Source: Nilaparvata lugens
Taxonomy: Eukaryota; Arthropoda; Insecta; Hemiptera; Delphacidae
DNA length: 64,000 nt
Direction: 5' to 3'
Assembly: GCF_014356525.2 (NCBI RefSeq)
Contig: NC_052508.1
Location: 37,959,113-38,023,112 of the forward strand
The notes under the pieces are model-generated. The model saw only the letters and a program-made list of their open reading frames with translations. It did not search any database and was not told where the DNA came from. The position numbers and the translations under genes are program-made. Every line of letters begins with the position of its first letter. The stretch's first letter is position 1. Of the stretch, positions 55,594 through 64,000 are shown piece after piece.

Positions 55594-58434
55594 ATGCATG
55601 ATTTTCCTTGTGATAAACTGCTTTTTGACATGCTTTTTTATAATGTGCAATGCATTAAAAATAAAGTGAATGAACTTGAATTGTTTCTTAGCACAAACAT
55701 GAGATTTAAATTGCTGTGTCTGTCTGAGCATTGGATGTGCTTGGATGATCTGAAACTTTTTAAAATTGCTGGATATGAGTTGGTAGCCTACTTCTGTCGA
55801 AGTGAGTTCCAGTGTGGTGGGGTTGCTATTTATATAGACACATCTGTGATTGCCCACTTTGCATGCATTGACATTTCTATGCACTGTGTTGAAAAAGAGC
55901 ATGAATTCGCATGTGTATCCCTGTTGCATGCGAAGTTATACATTATTACAGTCTATCGGTCACCAGCTGGTTGCCTTCAAAATTTTTTCAACTCACTTGA
56001 GGGACTTGTTGTTCAGCTAGTTAACTTAAATCCAGGTTTTAACATAATTGTTGGCGGTGACTTCAACATTGACGTGTTGAAGGCTGACCACAGGACAAGG
56101 GAGTTTATTAACCTATTGAGATCTCTGGACCTCTATGTGGCTAACTGGCAGCCCACTAGATTTGATGCTTGCCTCGATAATGTGATTACAAATCTGAACA
56201 TTGGCAATAACATTAGTTGTTCAATTGTAAATCCTCTCCTCAGTGACCACCTGGCACTCGGCTGCAATGTGGAATTGCCAACTTCCACCTACCCTGCCTC
56301 TATACCTGCAGGGCGTGATCGACTCACTTGGGTGTGACCCATCACACAGGGTGGACGCGAGCGTTTTCTGCATTATCTGACTCTGATTGACTGGAGCTTT
56401 CTGAAGGATCATCCTGATGCACAGCCCAATTTCACGGCGTTTTTTGATAGACTCCTGACTGGCTTCAACAACTGCTTTCCACTAAAACGTTTCCTCTCTG
56501 GAAGGCCTGGTAAACGTGGTGCACTGTGGATTACGGACGACCTTCTTGACTTGAGAGACCTGGTTCTCATGGCGTATGATCAGTTTTGGGCTGATCGACT
56601 CCTGTCCTCTAAACGGACCTACATGGGACTGAGGAGATCATACCAGCGGGCTGCTCGTGCGGCCAGGATGCGCTACAACTCTGAGCTGATTGACCGGGTA
56701 CCCAATAGGTGTAAAGCTGCCTGGGGTATCATCAGGGCCGCTGCGGGTGTGCCAGCTCCTGGTGCTGTTCTGGTATCTGCGGATGATCTTCACGACGCGT
56801 GGACCAGCTCTATTCGCGGTATCTGCGAGGGGATCCGAGCTTCCCCTGTGTTGGCGGCGGATCTGCTCTCGGCTTCGGTTCGGCCCCCCGCTCTTCGGCT
56901 GTTGACCTGGCGCCGTATTACTTGTGATGATGTCACTCGAGTTGTGAACTGTTTGAGCAACTCGGTTAGTAAAGACATTTATGGTATGACCAGTGCTACT
57001 ATTAAGGATGTACTAGCTCTTATTGTCTCTCCCCTGACTGTTTGTATTAATCTGTGTTTCCAGCAGTCTGTATTTCCTTCTCAACTTAAAATTTCTAAGA
57101 CAGTGCCTGTCTTTAAGAAGGGTGATAGGCATGATCCTACTAACTATAGGCCTATCTCCATCCTGCCTATTATATCGAAGATTTTTGAAATTCTTATTGC
57201 TGAGCAACTCCTTGCTTATTGTGACCAGTGCGGCCTGTTTGCGACCACCCAGTTTGGTTTCAGGAAAAATAGATCCACCACTGATGCAGTAGATATCCTG
57301 CTTTCCAAGATATTTGATTGCTTTGAGGCACGTGGACTTGCTGGGCTCACCTTGTGTGATCTCAGCAAGGCCTTTGATACAATGGATCATGCTATTCTCG
57401 TGGACAAGCTTAGGCATTATGGTGTGGGACCATCTCCTCTCAAACTGATTCAGGCCTACCTGGGGGGTCGCAGACAGGCGGTGCTGGCTAATGGAGTTCT
57501 CTCTGAGATCAGGGATTGTGTTGACTGTGGAGTGCCTCAGGGCTCTGTCCTGGGGCCTCTGTTGTTTCTTATCTCAGTTAACGATATAGCTCAGGTGGAT
57601 GGCAGGTGTGTTGTCTGTTATGCGGACGACACCACCTTCTTCAATGCTGGTCGTGAGATGGGAGGACTGAGGGCAGCTATGGTGGAGACTGGAGCATTTG
57701 CATCGGACTGGTTCTCTGCCAATCGCTTCCTCCTCAATGAAGACAAAACTCAGTCTATTGTGTTCAGTCTCAGAAATGGGAATGAATACAATTTTGCGCC
57801 TGTCAAACTGTTAGGGTTTACCCTTGACAGGAAGCTCTCATGGGGCGAGCACATTGAGACAGTTTGCACCAGGTTGAGCAGAGTGGTTTTCCTGCTGAGG
57901 GGTTTCAAACACAGTGTGCCACCTCATTATCTTAAAATGTGCTATTTTGGCTTTTTTCAGAGCATGATTTTATATGGCCTCCCCCTCTGGGGTGGAGCCA
58001 CAGATGTCGCCCGAGTCCTTCTTCTCCAGAAGAGGGCCCTGAGGATTATTTGTGGGGCTGGTAGATTAGCCCACTGTCGCCCACTCTTTATCAAAGAGAG
58101 GATCCTCACCGTCTTCTCCCTCTATGTTCTCCATACCCTTTGTAGAACACATGCGAACGTGGGGTTGCTCGTGACCCGACAGAGCTTCCACCCATATGAG
58201 ACTAGGGGTAGACTCAGGCTGGATTTACCCTACCAGAGGCTGAGCAGAACTCGGACTGGTCTGGCTCATATGTCTATCAGCCTCTATAATAGGCTGCCTC
58301 TGTTGGCCAGGGATCTGCCTGCGGTGCGGTTTCGAGGGGCTCTGAGGAGCCTGCTGACGGATCACCCTCTGTACTCACTCCGTGAGTTCTGTATGTTGGA
58401 GAGCAGTGTGGTGAGTGCCTATTTTCGTATTTGA
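55594..58434 (+). pseudogene. LINE ORF2: AP endonuclease plus reverse transcriptase, one stop
   Basis: A single frame of about 950 codons is interrupted only by TGA at 56335-56337. The N-terminal apurinic-type endonuclease shows Y-N-V-Q, L-S-E-H-W, T-V-Y-R-S-P, G-D-F-N and S-D-H (56243). The RT follows: N-Y-R-P-I-S at about 57140, Q-F-G-F-R-K at 57250, L-S-K-A-F-D at 57360, G-V-P-Q-G-S-V-L-G-P at 57528 and C-Y-A-D-D at about 57616. The C-terminus has L-L-L-Q-K-R-A-L-R and Y-N-R-L-P. The CR1/jockey-like class is by motif order. Codon use shifts from AT-rich to clearly GC-rich after about 56050. It is the most intact retroelement enzyme here. The element ends near 58555 in 'aatacta' repeats. 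Confidence 0.92.
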
Positions 58435-58519
58435 TTTCTGCCTCTGGGCAGTTGTTTTTTTTACATTTTTGACGTGTCCCAGTGGGCTTCACTTTAGTGA
58501 TCCCTTTTATGGACTTATT

Positions 58520-58556
58520 TAAATAAATACTAAATACTAAAAAATACTAAAAATTA
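58520..58556 (+). repeat. LINE 3' tail microsatellite
   Basis: About four imperfect 'aaatact/aaaatact' units just after the ORF2 stop. They are consistent with the short simple-repeat tail of a LINE. Confidence 0.6.
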
Positions 58557-58773
58557 AGGATTTTCTAATAAGAAACCTGTTTTTATACTAATGATGAATA
58601 TTTTGCCTTCAATATGGAGAATTTGTAAGACGTTAATGTGATGATTTCTTGTTTCTATGTGGTATGATTATATGTTTTTTATGTAATAATTTATGTAATT
58701 TTCTCATGAAGTGGCCTATACAATTGTAATTTGTCTTTGAAAATAAATGGATTTTGATTTGATTTATAGCCTA

Positions 58774-58965
58774 AAGCTGGGTTTACACCAAAGTTATTAA
58801 CAAAATATTAATAGCTTAATCCTTAGATACTATTACATTGAACAGAACTTGACAAACACATATTATGTGCATCATATGTATGATAAGCTATGTTCAATCT
58901 AATAGAATATATATAGAGATTAAGTTATCAACATTTTGTTAATAACTTTGGTGTAAACCCAGTTT
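58774..58965. mobile_element. 192-bp MITE with inverted ends
   Basis: Ends aa(g/a)ctgggtttacacc pair in inverted orientation with one mismatch, and extend into 'aaagttattaacaaaat' and 'attttgttaataacttt'. The centre contains further self-complementary stretches ('aatag', 'gttcaa'). Non-coding. Confidence 0.82.
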
Positions 58966-59410
58966 AATAGATTATAAACATGTTTTGTTGAACTGAGTAG
59001 CTTACTATTTAACTAAAACTCATAAAAATGAATAATTTTTAACTAGTAGTCTACTATAGCCTTTTACTAGCTACTAAATTCATGTACTTACTGATAACTA
59101 TAAAATTCTATTGTGCAAAATTTATATTGTTTGGTGCTAAAGAATGTTACTTAATTCAATTAACTATAAATATAACAAATCATTATTAGATTGTTCTTCT
59201 CTCGTTGGTTCTTTTATACCCATTTGTAGTCCAACTAGATATATATGAAATGTGTACATTAAATTTCACAAAGTAAACAACTATATTAAATAATAGAGAA
59301 TATATTATTTTGAATATTATTATAATGGTATGTGGAATAAATGCATGCTATTTTGTTGAAAATGAAGACTGGACATACAGCTTACATTCTACCAGAATAG
59401 TGTATACGTC
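58966..59410. other. unassigned AT-rich DNA
   Basis: No gene, RNA or repeat partner recognised. Confidence 0.5.
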
Positions 59411-59549
59411 TATTTTTTACTTTCCTTGCCCTATTACCTTAGGTAAGGAAAGTATTGCTTTCCGAAAAAAATTAAGGTACCCCAATTTCTTAATTTCTAT
59501 ACGTTTCAAGGTCCCCTGAGTCTAAAAAGGTGGTTTTTGGGTATTGGTC

Positions 59550-59631
<82 letters not shown>

Positions 59632-60304
59632 AGTGTATGTGCGTCTGTGTACACGATATCTCATCTCCCCTTCAACGGAATGACTTTAAATTTGGAACTC
59701 AAGGTCCTTACAATATAAGGATCCGACACGAACAATTTCGATCAAATGCAATTCAAGATGGCGGCTAAAATGGCGAAAATGTTGTCAAAAACAGGGCTTT
59801 TCGCGATTTTCTCGAAACGGCTCCAACAATTTTGATCAAATTCATACCTGAAATAGTCATTTATAAGCTCTATATCAACTGCAACAAGTCCTATATCTGT
59901 AAAAATTTCAGGATCTTTGCCCCATCTATGCAAAGTTTGATTTTAGATTCTCAATTATCAGGCTTCAGATACAATTCAAACAAAAAATTTTGGGTGAAAA
60001 AGATTGAGCATGAAAATCTCTACAATTAATGTCCTGGAACATTTTCACCTAAAATTGAAAATAAGCTCGAAATTCGAGAAAATGTGATTAGCCAATTACA
60101 AACTGTTGGCAACTGTTGATTCTATTGAATTATTCACTATGGAGAGATAGCAGACCTCGTATGTCTCCAGCGTTATTGTCCTGTCACCAGCTGGCTCAGA
60201 TCTTTGCTTATAAGCAGACTTGAGATGCGCGAGAACACTAGCGTCAGGTGATCAATTCTCATAACGGCAAGGAAAGTTGTGTGAGTGCGCCACACCAGAT
60301 TTTT
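59411..60304 (+). repeat. dispersed GT-repeat family B, most complete copy
   Basis: It begins 'tttttactttccttgccc', then 'ggtcccctgagt', a GT run (59554-59628), 'gtgcgtctgtgtacacgata', 'ggatccgacacgaac', 'aagatggcggctaaaatgg' and 'ggcaaggaaagttgtgtgag', and ends 'cacaccagatttttt'. This copy defines the family's length at about 890 bp. A 12-bp inverted pair (59419-59430 and 60266-60277) lies near, but not exactly at, the ends. No coding. Confidence 0.88.
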
Positions 60305-60439
60305 TACATATGAAGCCCAAATTTCAATTATTTTCCTTCTAGATTTTTCAAAATTAATGTTCAAAATTAGTTTACTCTCATGTTGTCAGAGAGAAAGCGC
60401 AACTACTTGCAAGAAAGATTGGATATTTCAATTACCATA

Positions 60440-60610
60440 CTTACTTACTTATCCTGGCGCTACAGCCCGATGTGGGCTTTGGCCTCCTCCACAATCATTC
60501 TCCAACTATCTCTGTCTTCCGCCTTCCTTCTCCAGCCCCTGACACCCAACGCTCTCAGGTCCCTCTCTACATCCTGCTTCCATCGCACTCTTGGCCTAAG
60601 GATTACTGTA
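60440..60610 (-). pseudogene. RTE-like LINE C-terminus and tail
   Basis: The minus-strand frame reads [26 protein letters not shown] and A-K-A-H-I-G-L to a stop. This is the conserved C-terminal signature of RTE-like non-LTR retrotransposons. It is followed by a (TAAG)n tail (plus-strand 'cttacttactta' at about 60440-60452), typical for the clade. It is an extremely 5'-truncated copy. Confidence 0.75.
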
Positions 60611-60819
60611 ATACATACATTTCATACTCAGAAAACAACATCATCTCTATATCACAACTCTAATCTCCAACAAAAGAGGTACTATATGAGTAAATCCGAG
60701 GCCACTCTAGAGCCAGTTCAATGACTACGATTTCATAAAAAAATCACCAAATCATATGGTCGGAATAAAATTTTTTTATTATATTAAAGAACTGGATTAT
60801 ACAAGAACAGGTGTAAAGT

Positions 60820-60997
60820 AGTATAGGAAAATTATGTTTAACGCATCATCACGTCTGAACTACTGGACTGATTTACTTTAAATGTTGCTTATAAATTCTT
60901 AATCAACCGAGGATTTTTATAGGCCTATTCTCAATTCTTCTGGATTTCATTACGTCAAGCTTAAAATAGACCCTTGCGAAGTACGGGTTACTGCTAG
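60820..60997 (+). mobile_element. Helitron-like 3' end
   Basis: A block with 'actactggactgatttactt' and 'tttcattacgtcaagc' ends in a hairpin (cccttgc-gaa-gtacggg, 60971-60986) and 'ttactgctag' followed by T. A short GC hairpin about 8-10 bp before CTRR, inserted before T, is the Helitron 3' terminus. Its 5' end is not located. Confidence 0.5.
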
Positions 60998-62011
60998 TGA
61001 TATATATAATGATGATTATGGTATACAAACTTGACTGGAATGAACATAGACATTAGCTTATAATGTATGATCATGTTATGCCTGTTATGTGTGATGTTAG
61101 GCCGGTATTAGGCGGTAATAGTTCTATGACATGAAAAAATGATTTCGTACAACTTATTTCCAAAGACCTTAAAGAGATAATCTTTGAGTTCTTTGCTTAT
61201 TTCATATGATCTGAATATGACAGAAATATTACCGTCCAATAGCGTCCTCAAGTTAGTTTGTTATTTTTTTGACTACCTATCATACTTTGCCTTCTTGTTT
61301 TGAACTTGGAGATATTGTAGATACTAAGTAAATAAGTACCGTAAGCTGGTATCAAATAAACTTCAACATATACTGGTTTTTCGAATTCTTTGTTCAAAAT
61401 AACATAAAAATCCAATCTCTAAAATCATAATATTGCAGTTACGGTATGGCTTTTTAACTTGTAGAGCACTTATACGGCTAAGCAGTATCAACAATGTAAC
61501 TAAGGCTTCAAGAACTTCAAGTAAAGCAATTAAACAGTTTATTTTATGGATGCATAACAACTGTAATACATACATTTTAAATGCTCAATAAAAATTTAAT
61601 GTAGTTATTATTAAATATAACTGATTTGCGCCTTGTATTTTATGCAAGTTCCCATTATATCAATAGGGCCATTCAAATTTCCCGCTGCTTCTTGCCTCTC
61701 TCTGTCATGGCTGCCATTCATTCAATTCGTAACAGGAATAGTGGCCACTCAGCCGCTCTTTAGTTTACTGTAATAGCTCGTTCGTCTATTCTATATCTGG
61801 TCTCTGGCATGGAATGGTCTTTGTCTGAAAGTCGTCAGCTGATTGGAGTAACGTCAACAAAGCCATGCGCCCTGTCCATATCAACACACAGACACTACAG
61901 AGTACAGAGACAGCCAGTTTGAGTACAGTAGCATTAGAAACAAGATACCAGTGAGAACAGATTTTGTTCTTTGTGATTGTGGCAGTGTTTTTGTAAATTG
62001 AACATTGTGAG
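60998..62011. other. upstream region of the F-box gene
   Basis: AT-rich to about 61620. 61670-61800 is the inverted repeat also present at about 54500-54640. 61880-62011 is presumably 5' UTR or promoter-proximal sequence of the F-box gene. No TATA box or initiator can be assigned with confidence. Confidence 0.45.
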
Positions 62012-62145
62012 ATGCCTTTCATATCAAAAGATTGGAGATCTCCCGGTGAAGAATGGGTTAAAACAGAAGAAGGATGGGAAAAGAAGAAAATACTGGAATG
62101 TGGACGTCGGTTTGCCTCATTTCAACAAGAAAATCTGGATACGAG
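62012..62145 (+). CDS. FBXO25/FBXO32-like F-box protein, first coding exon
   Basis: ATG 62012 opens 44 codons plus two bases ending at a donor (ACGAG|GTAGGA at 62145/62146), phase 2. The N-terminus [13 protein letters not shown] then W-V-K-T-E-E-G-W matches the highly conserved start of animal FBXO25 and FBXO32 (atrogin-1/MAFbx). These are substrate-recognition subunits of SCF (Skp1-Cul1-F-box) ubiquitin ligases acting in nucleus and cytoplasm. Invertebrates usually have one gene for this pair, so I give no paralogue symbol. The F-box domain lies in later exons not seen. The ORF is intact and unlike the surrounding repeats. A TE-like repeat sits about 210-340 bp upstream. Confidence 0.9.
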
Positions 62146-62456
62146 GTAGGACTTGCTTTGTTTATTTACTCAGCTGATGTCGAGGCGATCGATAAATGCG
62201 ACAGTTTCACTTTTCTCTTTCTGCTCTTGACTTTGCTTGAAACTTAAGATTTGATATGACTTTTGTGTTTTTTTGAGACTAAATCACACATTAGTCCTAC
62301 CATTGAAGACGAATTTATCTATTTGATAGATGATTAAACCACTTGGAATCATTCTCAACAAAATCAAAGTCATTCAATGAAAATTTAACTTTTGTTAGTC
62401 TACTTCTTGTTCACCAATCAGAAAATCTACGTAATTTATTCTCATAGTTTTCTCAG

Positions 62457-62604
62457 GTTTAAATCTTATTATATTGAAGCTGCAAATGTCAAAAATGCAC
62501 AGTCAATACGGCTGATTGTCTCTGAGAACCCACCTAAAAATCAGTTGGACCTGTTGGACAACATACTGGAGGCTATGGAAAAACCTCCAAATCACACAAA
62601 TTAA
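62457..62604 (+). CDS. candidate next exon of the F-box gene
   Basis: A plausible acceptor (tagttttctcag|g) at 62456/62457 is followed by a frame that, with the phase of exon 1, stays open for 48 codons to TAA 62602-62604. The sequence is not repetitive in this window and has a fairly normal codon mix (I-E-A-A-N-V-K, R-L-I-V-S-E-N-P-P, L-L-D-N-I-L-E-A-M). It does not resemble known FBXO25/32 internal exons. It could be an alternative terminal exon giving a short product of about 93 residues, or an unrelated open stretch. Confidence 0.3.
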
Positions 62605-62879
62605 CCCCCTCGCATCACTAGAGCCCCCCGTATTTTTTTAACACATTTAAATCATCCTCGCACAGAAAATTCGATAGAAGCTTTTTTGTTCAGCTCCCGG
62701 AAATAAGCCTGTATCCATAGTTGGATTCCGACCAAATTCAAATGGTGACCTGGGTTACTGTATCGAGTTTTCATCGAAAATATGAAGTTTTCCCAAATGC
62801 GAAAGGTACCAGCCAAAACTATGAGTTCGCTGTGAAAACTGAACACCAAATCTGTCGCATACTACACTGATATAGTGAT

Positions 62880-64000
62880 TGAAAAGATTCAAGATTCATT
62901 TATTGTCAGAGAACTTTAACAAAAATGCAAGTCAAAGTCAACAATTGAATAAAAAAATTCTAAAATATAACAATAAACATTAATAGTCATCACAGTCACA
63001 TCGTAATATATACAAAAGAAGACAAAGATAAGCAAATTCTATATAATATAATAAACATTTTTAAAACAGTTATATCACAGTTAAGAAAATACACAGACAT
63101 CACCACAAATCCTCAAACCATATGGACAGCAGTCAATTAGAATCTTTTTAACGGAAAACTTAAAACTATTAATATCACATTTTTTAATATTAGCAGGCAG
63201 TTTATTAAATAACCTCTTTCCAAATTCAACAAAACTTTTCAAAGTTAAATGGTTATTGCACTGTGATAATCTAAGTGCTTTTGCTTGACTTGTAAAATGA
63301 TTGTGAATATTACTATTTATGGGTAAGATGGAAAGATTTTTTCTGGTATACATCAGACATTCAAACACATACAAAGCATAAACAGTCATAATATTAAGTT
63401 TTTTAAACAGAGGTCGACAATGTGCTCTACTATCTACTTTTCAAATGATCCTTATGGTCCTTTTTTGTACAACAAAAAGTTTCTTCATATTGGTATATCT
63501 CCCCCATGCCAAAATACCATACAACAGGTGTGACTGAATGTAAGCATAATATACAGCTACCAACACATCAATGCTAACAATATTTCTTAATCTACATAAC
63601 ATAAAAATGCCTCTAGATATTTTCTTACTCAATGAAAAAATATGATTTTCCCATTTCTTATCACTCTTCAATGTGATGCCAAGAAATTTGACATAACTAA
63701 TATCTGTCTTACAACCAAAGTCAAAATCTAACAACTGGGTCTTATCTTTATTGAGGCAAAGAAAGTTAGCAGCTGTCCAGTCCTCAATAGTTGCATTAAT
63801 CTGCCCCAATACATTCAAATTGGTAAAAATCTTTTCACACTTAATCTGGACTGCCAGATCATCAGCAAACATAAAAGCCTTAATATCTCCATTACTTATA
63901 GCAGCTGGCAAGTCATTGGTATAAATAATGAAGAGTATAGGTCCAAGTGTGGAACCCTGGGGTACACCTGTCTGAACCTTCAAAAGATGAGAAAGAGAAC
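62880..64000 (-). mobile_element. LINE, 3' part, running off the window
   Basis: Minus-strand element. The 3' end is near 62880 with a tail of 'ttcaatcac' preceded by 'aatgaatcttgaatctt', a simple-repeat tail. The coding part begins beyond 64000. It lies in the probable first or second intron of the F-box gene, antisense to it. Confidence 0.82.
63081..64000 (-). pseudogene. LINE reverse transcriptase, partial, frameshifted
   Basis: Order on the minus strand: G-V-P-Q-G-S-T-L-G-P-I-L-F-I-I-Y (about 63967-63920), F-A-D-D-L-A-V (about 63868), F-L-G-I-T-L (about 63700), Y-A-Y-I-Q-S-H-L-L-Y-G (about 63550-63515), V-V-Q-K-R. After a frame change near 63440 comes L-F-K-K-L, H-N-H-F-T, and F-N-K-L-P-A-N-I to the stop at 63081. 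The catalytic F-A-D-D is intact. The CR1/jockey-like class is by motif order. The N-terminal RT and endonuclease are outside the window. Confidence 0.9.

Noticed and set aside
57013..57417. 134-codon minus-strand ORF in the LINE
   Set aside because: Antisense shadow of the RT domain.
61977..62177. 66-codon ORF overlapping the F-box exon
   Set aside because: Out of frame with the conserved M-P-F...W-R-S-P-G coding frame and crosses the splice donor.

Overview
The window is eukaryotic nuclear DNA that is AT-rich, intron-containing and repeat-dominated. The mix of PLE, BEL/Pao, Ty3/gypsy, CR1/jockey-like LINE, RTE-like LINE, Helitron-like and foldback elements, together with two split metazoan genes, points to an arthropod. 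I favour an insect with a large repeat-rich genome such as a hemipteran, but the species call is inference only.

Only two cellular genes are recognised. The first coding exon of CDKAL1 (tRNA-A37 ms2t6A methylthiotransferase) lies on the minus strand at 17952-18242, and its remaining exons were not found to its left. The first coding exon of an FBXO25/FBXO32-type F-box gene lies on the plus strand at 62012-62145, and its later exons mostly lie beyond the window. Both sit in introns and flanks packed with transposons.

Region by region: 1-15 kb holds a perfect 342-bp tandem duplication, two oppositely oriented arrays of the same roughly 150/330-bp repeat, a dispersed family with a GT microsatellite inside, several small foldback elements and a 1.7-kb hairpin element. 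15-24 kb holds CDKAL1 exon 1, LINE relics, a piggyBac-like remnant and a LINE reverse transcriptase split by a Penelope-like element (PLE). 24-31 kb is a nest of a TTAA-flanked element and a 4.9-kb foldback element inside a tandem repeat. 31-37 kb has two head-to-head PLE copies, one split by a 2-kb insertion. 37-43 kb is a three-level LTR nest: a gag ORF interrupted by a gypsy element whose LTR is in turn interrupted by a probable solo LTR. 45-54 kb has a LINE ORF1 and a BEL/Pao element with 682-bp LTRs that splits a roughly 220-codon ORF of unknown function. 55-58.6 kb has an almost intact GC-rich LINE ORF2 with one in-frame stop. 59-64 kb has further repeats, the F-box exon and a minus-strand LINE running off the window end.

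Apart from the two exons and the split 220-codon ORF there is no host coding content I can support. The interest lies in datable nested insertions with target-site duplications, and in unclassified foldback families.
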